From Maniola hyperantus (Eukaryota; Arthropoda; Insecta; Lepidoptera; Nymphalidae), in contig NC_048538.1 of assembly GCF_902806685.2 (NCBI RefSeq), positions 9,858,001 to 9,922,000 of the forward strand: a stretch of 64,000 nucleotides of DNA. Direction: 5' to 3'. Within the stretch, counting starts at the first letter, position 1. Every line of letters starts with the position of its first letter. Shown one piece after another: positions 22,760 through 35,644 of the stretch. The notes beneath the pieces are model-generated. The model worked only from the letters and a program-made list of their open reading frames with translations. It was not told the origin of the DNA and did no database searches. The position numbers were made by a program, and so were the translations under genes.

Positions 22760-22945
22760 ACTTCGCACATGTAGCTTATTTCAATTTTCGTTGGGATTTC
22801 TAATTTTTTTGAATGTAAAATATAGTATATGTCACTCAGGAATAATGTACCTTTCTATTGGTGAAAGAATTTTTTTAATCGGTTCAGTAGTTCCAAAGAT
22901 TACTTCCTATAAACAAACTTACAAACTTTACCTCTTTAAAATTTT
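22760..22945 (+). repeat. Dispersed repeat fragment
   Basis: 'gtcactcaggaataatgtac', 'ctattggtgaaagaattttt', 'atcggttcagtagttccaaa' and 'caaactttacctctttaaaa', matching the fragment at 21000. Confidence 0.6.
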
Positions 22946-23259
22946 ATTTAATTTGCTGTTAGTTCCGTCCTCTATTTCCGAAACTGTCCATCAAATCTTC
23001 ACCAAATTTACATGGGACCGAGTTGGCGTACCTACAGGCTACAACCTTTCTAAAGAAAAAATAATTATGAAAATCGGTTCAAATTTTACGTAGTTATGGA
23101 ATAAAATCGATAAAAAATCCCGCATCCCGAAAAATCCCTAAATATTTTCTGGAAAAAAAACTACCCTATATGTCGGACTATCAGCTAACTCTGTATCAAA
23201 TTTAATCTAAATCCGTTTAGTAGTTATAGCGTGATGCGCGTACAGACAGACAAGACAAA

Positions 23260-23605
23260 AATTGCAAAAAGATCTCCCGCACTTCGGTGAGTACTTCCCG
23301 TTGACATAGAATCATTAAAAGTAGGTAGGTAGGTCTTATAGCACAAATAAAGTAATAAATCCGAAAACCGTGATTTAGTGGTTACATCACAAAAAAAATT
23401 TAATGTTTTTAATTTTCAAAGTAAGATAACAGCTATACCAAGTGCTACCATATGAAAGAGCTTTACCTAAAAATTCGAAAACATATTTTTATTTATTATT
23501 ATGCATAATAGTTTTGATTTATCGTGCAAAATGTCGAAAAAAAATATACCCGAGTACGAAACCCTCGGTGCGCGAGTCTGACTCGCACTTGGCCGTTTTT
23601 TTTCC
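23260..23605 (-). mobile_element. 'ccggccaagtgcgagtc' family element, minus orientation, 3' end missing
   Basis: The reverse-complement landmarks are 'tacttcccgttgacatagaa', 'aaaccgtgatttagtggtta', 'tgcaaaatgtcgaaaaaaaa' and 'cgagtctgactcgcacttgg'. The acag and terminal ggaaccctaaaa parts are replaced by another sequence. Confidence 0.7.
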
Positions 23606-24689
23606 TAGTGATTAATATATTATTGTCCCATGTTATTCAGGAATAATTCAAAATTCTAATGGTGCAAGAATTTTTGAAATCGGTTCAGTAGTTTTTGAGT
23701 TTATTCGGTACAAGCATACAAAAATACCTAATCTTTCCTCTTTATAATATTAGTGTAGACCACGACTTGAACCGCATGGATTAGTTTTTTTAAAATGGAT
23801 TCGATTTTTCCCTTTGGAAATCGGAACTCTTTGATTTTAAGGGACAAAACTAGCATATATCCTAGCCCCGGATGCCAGCTACCTCTGCACCTTTATTCAA
23901 AATCCGTTAAACAGTGACAGACATATTTAGCATTAATTGTATTAAGTGTGGATATAGATACCCGTTGTAATCACTACTTAGCAGCTAGCAAATTTTTATG
24001 TACGCATGCTTTCAAGCCACTGCCTTTGTAGATTGAGCAACAAAGAATTGAGAACTTCCTTGAGGCAATCATAATCACAGCACCCGGAATATATATCCAA
24101 TAAGTATTCCGGGCTTTAGTAAACTGCCATCAACTAAATAATTCAATTTGTACTATTCAGTTTGTTTTTCTGTTCATTATTTCAATTTATCTCATTTCAC
24201 GTGAAAAACATAAACAACAATCGATGCCAAAGCTCTTGAGACAAGGTTCTCATATTTTCTCGAGGCTCTATATATTGCATTCCAAGATGGCCACTCCAGT
24301 CAAGTATTTTGGAGATGCTATCGGACTACAGCAGCTGAGTGCTACCGCTACAACTAATTAGGTGCAAACAATGTATTGTTTTGCATGTTATTTATCCGTT
24401 TTATTTATTTATTTATACCTAAGCTACGGACGCTACGGTCCTATCCAGCAAATCGAACGCGGATTTTTTTCTTTAATTTCACAGTAAACGATAATAATTA
24501 TAGGTAAAGCGAACAGGTAGGTAATCCAGTATTCAGATGTCTAATAATATAGTGAGTGAAGCAATCGCGATTTCTGATAAGTTTCGTACAAAGTTTTGTT
24601 AAGTAAATGCTGTACTAAATTCAAAAATAAAGCAAATTAGAATATAAACAAGGAAAATAAGGGTAACTTGAGCGAGCGCCAAATTTTTT

Positions 24690-24800
24690 TTTCTTTAATT
24701 TTCATTCGGCCTGAGGGCCGATTGTGGTGGCGCTCATTAGGGAAGACCTATATCCAATAGTGGACCTCTACAGGCTTAGGATGGAGGACACCTCATTTAT
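24690..24800 (+). repeat. Worn lepidopteran dispersed repeat
   Basis: 'attcggcctgagggccgatt', 'gcgctcattagggaagacct' and 'atatccaatagtggacctct' match the usual '...tccagcagtggacgtc...' repeat consensus in degraded form. Confidence 0.5.
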
Positions 24801-25659
24801 TAAAATTGATCAACCCGTTTAGGCTACAGGCTGTCCCAAAAAATGATTGTTTTATGTCAAGTTTGGAAGATTGTAACTCTAGCTCTTTCTTTTCCTTTCA
24901 AAGTTAGGAGTCTTTCTGCAATGTTTCTTACAACTATCGATTTCTACACTAAATACACCTGAGTTGATCGATTTCTACGCCAAAACTAAAAATCATTTTT
25001 TTAAAGTGCAGGTTTATTTCGTGACCTGTGTATGAGATTTTAAAAAATCTTTCTTTACAATTTTATTTTTGAATTGATGGCATGGTTTCTTATACCAAAT
25101 TCCCTCTTTCTTAGAGCAAGTCCGCTTCCATAATAAGAGTATATAAATTGTCAATGAAACTTTTAATGATTCGTTGATATTAATGTCTATCTCTTTTAAT
25201 AATTCGTTGATAATGATGATAATGATTGTCATTTTTTAGATCACAACTAGATTCACAACTAGATCTGTTGATCAAAAATAGTGACAAATATAGGCATTGT
25301 TGGACGACAAAATTATGCAGACAAAGCAAATTGGCTCGCGGCGTTAAAATGGTTCCAACAAAACGCTTTCACATAAAAGTAATTGATCATATCTGAGACT
25401 TTCTGTTTCGCTATTGTTCTTTTTGCTGCACTCTCTCAAATTATAATACAAAGCCGTTGAAAAATACTTTATAAGCACGCGCCAAAACAGTAATTCCTGT
25501 ATTTAATTTTCAAGTGATAAGTTGGCTCATTTCAAAAGCTTGTGTGATACAACAATATATTAAATTTTATTCGTAACTTTCCTCTTTGAGAGTACTTTAT
25601 CAGTTGCTTGCTTGACTTTGCTATTTTTTTAATTAAAACCATACGATCATTTTAGTTTT

Positions 25660-25860
25660 AACCAGCTTATGCCCGCGTGGATTAGACAATTTGCGATTAC
25701 CCCTATTTTGCCCCCTTAGGGGTTGTATTTTTAAAAATCCTTAGCGGATGTCTTCGTCATGATAGCTATCTGTATGCCCAGCTCGATCTGTCCAGTAGTT
25801 TGAGCTGTGCGTTGATAGATCAGACAGTCAGTCAGTTAGTCAGACAGTAAAGCTCATTTC
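25660..25860 (+). repeat. Dispersed repeat, 'gtcagtcagt' type
   Basis: 'ccagcttatgcccgcgtgga', 'cccccttaggggttgta', 'gctatctgtatgcccagctc' and 'gttgatagatcagacagtca' form the reverse-complement order of the family at 36430-36645 and 56445-56805. Confidence 0.6.
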
Positions 25861-25899
25861 ACACTACAGCATATAATATATGTTATTATAGTCCTGTCA

Positions 25900-28060
25900 A
25901 AAAGACATTCAAGGTTACAATGATTCGCATATATTTTGGGTCCGTTACGACCACTTCACATCTAAAAATTTAGATTTTTAGAGGCCATTTTAAGCTCAGT
26001 GAGTATGTGAAAATCTTACTACGATTACTTTACAATAAAATTATCTATATCGTGTATTTTTATTATATTATAGGTATAACATATTATGCTATAATATTTG
26101 CTACGAACTTGTATTTCACGTACTTACATATTTTATTGGTAACAAAAGAATTAGGACTATTAATATACTTTTGCTACAAATTGCACGATATCATATTTTT
26201 CCAGATTGTGTCACTGTCTAAATTAATATTATGAGCTTGAATTCTAATGTAGGTATCATATGCAACACATCGCACTCTCTGTGCCGTCGCGTTGTTACCG
26301 TAGGCGTAGGTAGGTAACTCTTCGCGTTTGTAATTCTCATAAAGCTGTAAAATGGTTTCGATATCAATAGTAATTCTAGTGTTCTTGAAAGTCGATGATA
26401 TCATGAAACTGCAGTAAAACTCTACATCAACTTTAAACAAAACTCAAAGCAAGTTTATTTTGACTAATATGAGTAAATAAAAACCTCCACCGCACTCCAG
26501 TGTCTCTTGACTTATTATTAAAATGTTTTAGTATTTCGTCGCGGTTGTTAAATATATCATTACAATATATTTTTAATTGCTAATAGATACTAAATGCTAA
26601 TATTAAACCTGAAAGCTCAAATGTTACTTGATTACTAATTATTGCACTTGCCGTAGCTGACGTCATAGCTCTCAGCATAATATGGTGGGAATGCGTTATT
26701 TCGCGTAGGAGGATGACGTTGGTTCAGTATTTATTGACGAACTGCAGTTAACCAAACTTGGTGCGCTTTACAAATTGTTAATTTCGTTTGGTATAATTTA
26801 TTAACAGCTATGAAAAAGAAATTACAGCAGATTATGTCGAAATAAAATGTTGGTATAGTGGCGAAAGATTTAAGCATTCACTCCTACTTATGCAAGATAA
26901 TTTGCCATTTGAGGCCTCTACTTATGAATATTTATTGTTACGCATTTATTAAAGTTGAATTATATTTTTGCATGTTTTCTGTCATATGTTACGATTTGAA
27001 TAAAGTTGGCCCCAAAAACAAGGATAAGATAAAATCATAGTGATTTATCTTAAGTCTCAACCCGGCCAAGGTCTAGACGCGGCCGTAGACTTAGAGCCTT
27101 ATATGATTAATAGACCTTGAAGTTTCTTGGCAGCTAATTTGGCATTGTATTTGATGCATTTCAAAATTTTATGTTAAAAGTGTTTTAAACCATGACGATA
27201 AAATAATAAAGGGTCCACGACCAAATAATTACTAAGCAATAAGCATCGAAAATAATGAGTCGTATTCGGACTTTAAATTGTACATATTATGTGTATGTTC
27301 TGCCAGTCTGTCATTTTGTTAGCTTGATTGTTGGTCCTTCCAAAAATAGCAAGAAGCCTTACTAAAATAAGAAGTAGCTAACACATTAATTCTATCTGCT
27401 TGATACATTTTTCAGTACTTCTATTAATATAAAAATATGTAATTCCGAGTGTATTTTAAGCGTTGCCACTCTTTCAATTTTTATCTACTCTGAAATTTCC
27501 GATCGAAAATAAATTAAGTTGCTAAACCAATAATTTAGTCCAGATCACCAGACCATGTTTAATTTGATGCTATTGACTGCATTAGGTGCTACAAATTATG
27601 CGTTCTATATTTTTGATGCTTAGTCATAATTCTAAAAGTTGACTTATTAGGCGATTGATTAATTAATACGTGTCTCAATACGAGGGTGTTAACATTCTAT
27701 ACCCTTGTTATGTTATTATTCTCTATAGCTATATTGTGTAGTTAGTAGAATATCCTACCGAGTTTGTCTAGGACGAAAATCGGGGGTCATTGATCTAAGC
27801 AAAATAATCGCTACGGTAACACTAGAAGTTTAAGGACTGAAACCAACACAAAAAACGAATACTAAATAGGCACGGCACAACTTTAATAACTATAACAAAT
27901 ATTTAAATGTTTGATAATGTTACACCGCAGCATTACTTAATTATTATTTCATAAGATCATCATCATCGTTGTGGTCAGTGGTTAAATTTAATATGTGCAA
28001 TGTAATGAATGCAGGTCAGCGAACTTTGCAAACCATAATGGTGCTAGTTTCTCGTTCCAC
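25900..28060. other. Intron without a supported gene
   Basis: AT-rich. Frames of 60-88 codons at about 26007-26234, 26174-26440 and 26858-27040 are rich in Ile, Tyr and Phe and have no recognisable domain. I call nothing here. Confidence 0.5.
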
Positions 28061-28094
28061 GTAACATGGGTCCTGGGATGAATGGCGTTAAATT

Positions 28095-28247
28095 AAAAAT
28101 TCAAAACAAAGCGAAGCGGCATGTGGGCGGTCGGCCTCAGTGCGGAGGGCGGGCGGCGATCGAAGAGCGCGCGCGGAGCCGGGCCAGCGGGCGGGCGGGG
28201 GGTAACGATCCGCGCCGCAGTCTTCCAGCCGCGAGCGTGTCGCGAGC
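28095..28247 (+). promoter_or_regulatory. Phactr: Putative internal promoter and 5' UTR of the short PHACTR isoform
   Basis: A CpG-rich stretch (cggcctcagtgcggagggcg, cgaagagcgcgcgcggagcc) directly precedes the ATG at 28248 in the AT-rich intron. 'cctcagtgcg' contains a TCAGT-like insect initiator at about 28136-28140. No TATA box is evident. Promoter status is inferred from the coding exon with no upstream acceptor. Confidence 0.45.
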
Positions 28248-28440
28248 ATGAGCGACGTCGGGACGCTCGCCGCCATGGACGCCTTCGCAGGCGGCGCGAG
28301 GCGAAGGCCCGCGCGCCTGCCACCGCCGCCGCCCTTCGTTCCGCCGCCGCCTCCGCAGCGCCACGACCACTACTATGTGCGCCGCAAGTCCCCCGTGCCC
28401 AAGCATTCCTCTAACCTTACGCTCTTCGCGCGCTCAAATG
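28248..28440 (+). CDS. Phactr: PHACTR alternative first exon, short isoform
   Basis: The ATG at 28248 starts MSDVGTLAAMDAFAGGARRR, then a proline-rich run (PPPPPFVPPPPPQ), then HDHYYVRRKSPVPKHSSNLT and LFARSN. It ends at aatg|gtacat (28441), phase 1, which fits the exon at 37950 exactly. The predicted 428-aa protein would lack the basic block and RPEL1 but keep the three C-terminal RPELs and the PP1 domain. The donor is not ideal (gtacat). Strong codon bias and phase match support it. An overlapping antisense frame is a by-product. Confidence 0.72.
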
Positions 28441-28589
28441 GTACATCACCCCAATCATGCACCACCATGCACTCTCACCTTACATCTTATCACATAAACT
28501 TCTCTTCAATATATGAGCATTACCACTGTCATAAATTTTTTACGTGTATAAGTTGGTCCTTGACTGCGATCCCACCTGGTGGTAACTGA

Positions 28590-30180
28590 TGATGCAAACA
28601 TAAAATGAAGCGTACTCAACTACTGACATACACTGAAAGTGGAATGGCACTTTTTATATTCCTAATGCCATAATAAATAATAATTATTGTTCATATATTT
28701 TATTGTTGTACAAAGCATGCCTACACTAGTTTCTTAGTCACATTTTTATCATTTTACTTAAATATTTTAAACCCACAACTAATTATCTTATCTAAAACTA
28801 ATGGGAAATCCTAAAAAGATTATAGGTATATACGTAGTTACTTTTAATGGTTATTTTAAGAATTTACTCATTGACCTACCTACTTGATTTACTTCTATGT
28901 GACGGACACTTTTATAAAAATTTAATAGTAACTAAGCATTTATTATTACTTTAAGTACTTTTCCATTGTTCTAAATTATTCGGATATTTATATATACGTA
29001 CATGTAAAGACGTATATTTTAATGCTTTATCGTATTAGGATAGTAAGAGGATTTAAAATGAAAAAGCCCTCAACAAAATATATCCAAGCAATAACGACCA
29101 ATTCATTTCTTCATTTCTAAAATTATCACCAATTTTTTTTTCCCAATTACATACCTACATAATATATATAATTAATTAAGTAATTAGTCCGGATATTGAG
29201 TAATAACAAAAAACATTTTTCTCCATCAAGTCTCCGAAGGTTCCGATTATTTCGAAGAGGTTTTATTTGTACCTATAACAATACCTGATGAGTGTGAATT
29301 GAACTTGAATTTTTTCTAAACTACAAATCAAACACCAAAGGGGAGAATTCACACACGTCGTAAAGTCTTTCTTTAAAATTTTATTGTGCCTTTATATTCA
29401 AATCATTTATTTTATGAATTTGCCTTCTTTAAAGGTTCTTATAATAAGTCAGGACTCTACTTTCAACTCACGAATTTCCGAATACCACTTTCGGCTCGGA
29501 ATGCTTTTGCTACCGAACAGAACCGGCAAGAAACTCGATTTTCTAAGATTCGATTTACAATATTATTATGCCAATGTATCTATACAAGTAATTGCAATCT
29601 TGCGCATTTCCAGGACTAATTGCAAGTCAAATCTACGCTCTTTTATTACGTCGTCTTCGATTGTGTTGTGCTTTTTTCAGGAGCATACTTTTAATAGATA
29701 TTTTTTGTAAGGGCAAAATTGACTGCGGAATTTTGTTAAAAAAGATAAAAGTCATTCCCATAAACGACGTTTGGAATTTTTTGAGGCGGGCGGAGGAATC
29801 GCAAGCTTATTACGGTTTCTAGTTTATAAGAAAATCACCATTTTTTTTTTGTAGAAAATTTATAAGTATTTATAAGTATTTTTATCTGACATAAATTATG
29901 CAGTTGTAAATTTACCTATTGATCTATGAAGCAAAGTTAAAAGGCGCAGCGTCAATACCGAATGCCGATAAATAACACGCAAAGGCGTCGCGACGTGGCC
30001 TCGTAGAACTATTTGCGGTATGCTTGTAGCTTGTGCTTGTGCCTTCTCATCGTACACACAGTGCGCTATTTTGATTGCCTCACTAGAATGTCACTCAGCA
30101 AATTCCAGCCCTTAACGAGTACCAGAAAGTAGGAAGAGCGTTTACTTATCTTCCTAACATAAATTGCGAGTAAAGGTAAA
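28590..30180. other. Intron without a supported gene
   Basis: AT-rich sequence. Two overlapping frames of 77-108 codons at about 29384-29822 show no recognised domain and no codon bias like the PHACTR exons. Confidence 0.5.
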
Positions 30181-30181
30181 A

Positions 30182-30614
30182 GGACGGCCAAGTGCGAGTC
30201 AGACTCGCGCACCGAGTGTTCCGTACTAAAGTCATATTTTTTCGACATTTTGCACGATAAATCAAAAACTATTATGCGTAGAAATAAATAAAAATCTGTT
30301 TTAAAATCTACAGGCCCTTTCATATGATACCCAACTTGGAATAGTAATCATACCTCCTTTGAAAGTTGAAAAGACTATTAAATTTATTCGTGAACACACA
30401 TTTTTTGTGATGTAACCACAAATTCACGGTTTTCGATTTTTTCTTTAATTGTGCTACTAGTATAAGACCTACGTACCCGCCAAATTTCATGGTTCAAGGT
30501 CAGCGGGAAGTACCCTATAGGTTTTCTTGACAGACACGACTGACAGATAGACAGGCGGACAACAAAGTGATCCTATAAGGGTTCCATTTTCCCTTTTGAG
30601 GTACGGAACCCTAA
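30182..30614 (+). mobile_element. 'ccggccaagtgcgagtc' family element
   Basis: From 'acggccaagtgcgagtcaga' through 'ttcgacattttgcacgataa', 'gccaaatttcatggttcaag' and 'gtgatcctataagggttcca' to 'ggtacggaaccctaa'. Near full length. Confidence 0.82.
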
Positions 30615-30724
30615 TTATGGAACGATCGTAGGAATTTTAATATTAAAGCTCGACCGTAATGCTAAGCTCTAAAATGTTACATAAAACTCTCTTTGTTAAA
30701 GACAAAAGGCATACCTAAAGGCAT

Positions 30725-30850
30725 TGGAAGAATGCGGGTATGATGGCGAGGAGCGAGAAGCGAGAGGCTGGCGGTCGCGGCCGCGGCCCGCCCTTGACCC
30801 GCAGTCGCTTCCGCTTGTGGCGTCCGCCTCTCCCGTTGCGATATCAACGC
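30725..30850. other. Small GC-rich island
   Basis: 'gctggcggtcgcggccgcgg' and 'cccgcccttgacccgcagtc' in AT-rich intron. Open on the minus strand, but with no recognised motif. Could be regulatory or a relic. Confidence 0.25.
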
Positions 30851-31004
30851 TCCATTTATCCCATTGTTTACTAAGCTCCCACAATATCTTTTCACTATAG
30901 AAATAATAAACGGTACAGACTAAACTATATTGCAAAAACTCAATATGAAAATTGCGACGACAGATATTACGAACTGAATAACTTGTATCCATACATATTA
31001 TATT

Positions 31005-31320
31005 ATTATTATAAATGCGAAAATGTGTGTCTGCTAGCTTTTCACGGTTCATCCGTTTAACCTAAGTATTTTGACGGAATTTGGAACAGAGAAGGCTTGC
31101 AGGCCGGGGACGGACATAGGCTATTTTTGTCCCGGAAAATCAATGAGTTCCCATGGGATTTCAAATCCACGTAGTTGAAGACGTTGAGATCATCTTTTTG
31201 GTATAGAGAAAGCTTGCAGTCCAGACAGAAATAGGCTACTTTTATCCCAGAAAATCAAATAGGTAGTTAGTTGCCATGGGATTTTTAAAAACCTAAACTC
31301 ACGCGGGCATCGTCTAATTT
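31005..31320 (-). mobile_element. 'cgcgacttcgtccgcgtgga' repeat, partly duplicated
   Basis: 'ataaatgcgaaaatgtgtgt', 'agcttttcacggttcatccg' and 'ggacggacataggctatttt' are followed by a second partial pass ('gaaataggctacttttatcc'). It ends 'ctaaactcacgcgggcatcg'. Reverse orientation relative to 19528. Confidence 0.65.
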
Positions 31321-31794
31321 GCAAAAAACAAACCTCAAACTCATTAGCTCCCAAATATTATAAATGTGAACGCGTGTTCGTTTGTTGGTCTTTTAATTTG
31401 TCCTTCAATCATGCCGAACGGAGCAACGATCGATTTGATTTTTTACACGGATATAGTTAAAGACCTGGAGAGTGACTGGCTACTTTTATCTCAGAAAATC
31501 AGAGTTCCCATGAGATTTTTGAAAATCTAAATCCACGCGGAAGAACTAGTGGGTAGTTTAAGGCAAAAGTATTTTAGGTGATGGTACTTATATTTTGATA
31601 TTATCAGAAGCTGTGACCACTGCCCATAAACTTGTGGATATTATCTCATGCGTCTTTAGTCGCCCACGTGAATGCCCTCACTGTCGCGAATGTTTTTACT
31701 ACGCATTCTGGTGAGCGATTGTCGACCTACTTCTGTCTATTTTACATATCAAATAATTTATTAAAATCGTTACTATCTTATACAGATCCATTTT

Positions 31795-32245
31795 TTAGGA
31801 TTCCGTACCTCAAAAGGAAAAACGGAACCCATATATCATCGGATCACTTTGTTGTCTGTCTGTCTGTCTGTCTCTCTGTCTCTCTGTCTGTCCGTCTGTC
31901 TGTCAAGAAATCTACAGGGTACTTCCCGTTGACCTAGAATCATGAAATTTGGCCGGTAGGTAGGTCTTATAGCTGGCATTAGGGGAAAAATCTGAAAACC
32001 GTGAATTTGTGGTTACATTACACAAAAAAAAAATTAATTGTGGCCATAAACCAATAATTAGTATTTTCAATTTTTGAAGTAATATAACTATAGCAAGTGG
32101 GGTATCATATGAAAGGTCTTCACTTGTACATTCTAAAACAGATTTTTATTTATTTTTATGCATTATAGTTTTTGAATTATCGTGCAAAATGTCGAAGAAA
32201 TAGGACTGTTGTACGGAACCCTCGTTGTGCGAGCCTGACTCTATT
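31795..32245 (-). mobile_element. 'ccggccaagtgcgagtc' family element, minus orientation
   Basis: Starts with the reverse-complement end 'aggattccgtacctcaaaag' and a gtctgtct microsatellite (31852-31905). It continues through 'cttcccgttgacctagaatc' and 'aaccgtgaatttgtggttac' to 'ttgtgcgagcctgact'. Confidence 0.82.
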
Positions 32246-32249
32246 ATAA

Positions 32250-34490
32250 AAATTGTACAATAACTTACACGTGGTTTGCGTTGATACGTGAACAATAATT
32301 CAAATTAACTTTGCTATGTTTATACCACACGAGTAGATGGATATTTACTCATGTGGTTATACTAATAATGTCGCTTGATGATACGTCTTTGTCAGTGGGA
32401 TGGGAGTAGATATTAACTACAGTTGAAGCATGAAGACACTTTGTTGAGTATCATATTATATAAACAGTCAGTTCAGTTACATGGATGAATGGTATTTGTT
32501 TCGTCCATGTTCAGTAAATACTATTTTCCAGTAGAGGAAAGCCGCGACTTGGTCTGCGTGGATATAGGTTTTTAAAAATGCCGCGAAAACTACTCGTAGT
32601 CCATCTTCGAGATACCTTCTGTACTGTTCTGTACAGTACCTGTCATCTTCTGTCCGTACCTGTTAAAACGCTAACAGATAGACACACTTATGTGTAGCAT
32701 ACTATCATAGGTTAGTATCTGTGGTCAGGTCTCGCTCTATGGTCTGGAGAGTCGAAAGTATTCACTAAAATGTTCAATTGTTAAAAGTGGCCTAATAAAA
32801 TACAATATTGTGAGAATGTCTCTTTTATTTGTTTAAATAGTTACATGTAATTAATAAAGTGTGATACAACATGATACATTATGGATTGTCATCATGCTAG
32901 CCATCAATAGTACATTTCGCAAACGAAAATAAGGGAAAGAATGTGTATTAGTCACGTATTAACGTACACCTACTGCGTTTCATCGTGCTGATTATTTTTA
33001 ACGCGCAGCTTCTTGTCGACGTCGTTTGACGCGTCATGACGAGAGACTGTGATTTCAATAAATACAATGACCTCTACTAATATATAGGATGAAAAGAAAT
33101 TATGGACCCTAAAGGGAAACTACCTTAAATCCTGAAGTTAAATCATGTTACTTAAAGTAAACATTCTCTTTATATAATAATTAGCAAGGGTTCTTCCCAT
33201 TGAATCACATTGCCGTGAGTAACACTGTGACTCGACGGGGAAAAAATCCCTCTTGAGTCACACTGGGATTTTTTGTCCACCTACATATGTAGGTACGCTA
33301 GGCAGGCTAGATTTTTGAGGCAACTTGATTTTCGCCATTTTGGCGCTGATTGCAGCGTCACGTGAGCGGGAGCGACTCGGAACTAAATGTTACTGATGAG
33401 ACGATGTCAACATGTGTCAACACGAAGACCTTTTGACACAGTGACAATTTTAATTTCTGGCACGTTCAGTGGGCCGTGGGTACGTTCACTCGGCTGAAAA
33501 AATAACGCATTTTCAATGGCACACCTCTTCCAGTGTACCTAGTACCTACTTGTATAATATCAATCATGTCATTTCAATCATGTTTCAGTGAATAAAACGC
33601 ATTGCAAGCATTGGCCGCGAGTTTTCACTATACGTACTCTTGACATTGTCGTGTCTGTCTATTCTCAACTATCTTCCATGTCATTGGCATAGTTCGCTAA
33701 TTACGTCATTTCTGTTTGACGGGCCGAAAACGATTACCGCTTCTAACGACTTCCTACTTTTGTTGTTACAGTTTTTTGTTTGAGTGATCTACTACTACTA
33801 CTACTAATTTTATTCGTTTTAGGACTTAGGTAACCTAATGTTGTAGAGTTTACAACGTATTGTTTAAAGAATCATAAGTAGCACTCACTATAGTGTAGTT
33901 CTAAGACAATTTACACGACTGTCCCAAAAAAGGAGTGCAATATTTTCAGGGTATGTGTGTATGGATGTGAGCTTCTTTATTTCACCATATTTTTTAAATG
34001 CCTAAAAAGATTTGGATATATGAAGTCTCGTTGGAATCGTACATCATCCCGAGTGACACGGGCTATAAATTTTTTGAAAACAATTCAATATGGCGGCTAT
34101 GGGGCGCCATTTTTATGTGATTTTTTACGAACTTACTTAATTACGACTTAATTCAATTTAGTAGTAAGTACTGATAAGACTTGTTTTATTTTGAGTGACA
34201 ATTTATTGCTCAAATCTTAGCATCATTAAAATTGGAACAGTGAATAAAAAAGTTCTGTTCGTAATTTCGATATTGTAATTTAACTTATATATAAAGCATA
34301 AAATTATTTAGGCATAGTTACCTAACTAAGCCTTTGAAGCTGAGCTTCAAGATTAGTGGGAAGGTGAGAGCGAAATGAATATTAGTCATACATACTCAGT
34401 ACATAAATCATCACGTGGGCGCAATTATACAATATCGTATCACAGTGAGCCATAGGTATATTGTTCATTGAGTATTGTATTCTTTGGAAT
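32250..34490. other. Intron without a supported gene
   Basis: Mostly AT-rich. A (CTA)n run lies at about 33788-33806. The frame at 33957-34151 has no recognised domain. Nothing else can be supported. Confidence 0.5.
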
Positions 34491-34492
34491 AA

Positions 34493-34914
34493 AAAACCGG
34501 TCAGGTGCGAGTCAGACTGGCGCACAGTCGTAATTTTTCGACATTTTGCACGATCAATCAAAAACTATTATGCATAAAAATAAATAAAATCTGTTTTAGA
34601 ATATAGAGGTAAAGTCCTTTCATATGGTACCAGACTTGGTACCTACAGTTATCTTACTTTGAAAATTGAAAATATTAATTATTTTTTCATCAACACAATA
34701 TTTTTGTGATATAATCATAAATTTACGGTTTTCGGATTTATTCCTTTACTTGTGCTATAAGACTTACCTACCTACCAGATTTCATGATGCTAGGTTAACG
34801 GGAAGTACGCTATAGGTTCTCTTGACAGACATGACGGACAGACAGATAGACAGACATACAGCAAAGTGGTCCTATAAGGGTTCCTTTTTTCCTTTTGAGT
34901 TACGGAACCCTAAA
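34493..34914 (+). mobile_element. 'ccggccaagtgcgagtc' family element
   Basis: 'aaaccggtcaggtgcgagtc' at the start; 'atttttcgacattttgcacg' and 'gttaacgggaagtacgctat' inside; 'gttacggaaccctaaaaa' at the end. Slightly diverged. Confidence 0.8.
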
Positions 34915-34979
34915 AACAATGTTGATATCGACAAAGGTTTTTGATCTTGATTATTACTATCAAAATATATCTGTTATTA

Positions 34980-35080
34980 TAGGTTGCCCTAATCGTGGCA
35001 GACCATGGCCTAAACTCTTCTCATTCTGAGAGGATGTCCGTCCTCAGTATTGGGCCGGGCGACATTGGGTTGATCGTGAC
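34980..35080 (+). mobile_element. SINE 3' fragment
   Basis: 'gcagaccatggcctaaactc', 'ttctcattctgagaggatgt', 'cctcagtattgggccgggcg' and 'acattgggttgatcgtgact' match the tail half of the SINE at 3497-3822. Confidence 0.65.
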
Positions 35081-35488
35081 TCATGTTTTAAAATTCAAAG
35101 ATATATTAAGTAGAATAGAAAAAAAACTATTTGGTATCTTCAAGGCTTCAATAAACTGTAATTGAGGAAGATAAAGTTCCTTACGTAACGGTCGCAACGA
35201 CAGTCGTCCTCTAGCCACGAGGCCTTGCCAAGGGCGACCGCATCGATCGCAGGGCCGGAATCCGGGATCCTTCGCCCACCGCCCAACCTTGCACGCGCCT
35301 GTTGAGTCTACAGCTACCAAATTTTTATTATACAGCCTTATACCATCTCACTTTGATGATAGAGCCCTGTCTATGGTTAAGGCTTGAGATTTATAGAGCA
35401 TACTTTGACATTACTCATATTTAAGGTACAATTATAAAAAGACAGAAATCGTCAAGATAGGTTACTTAAGCAAATTGAAAGTATAGTT

Positions 35489-35644
35489 CGTGACAGGTTA
35501 CGGCAATCGGGGTATGAGGTGGGGGCGCACATCACCTCACCCGCACGTCACTCGCGCCAGCCCGCACCAGAATAGCGTGGGACAGTGCGGGTGTGTGGGG
35601 CGTTCCCTCCCCGATTACTTCTCGACTGATCGCGCACTATAGAT
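35489..35644. mobile_element. GC-rich MITE family D, copy 2
   Basis: The ends 'gacaggttacggcaatcggg / gtatgagg' and 'cctccccgattacttctcga' are inverted. The interior 'cacccgcacgtcactcgcgc' is mirrored by 'gtgcgggtgtgtggggcg'. Same family as 44404-44572. Confidence 0.68.
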
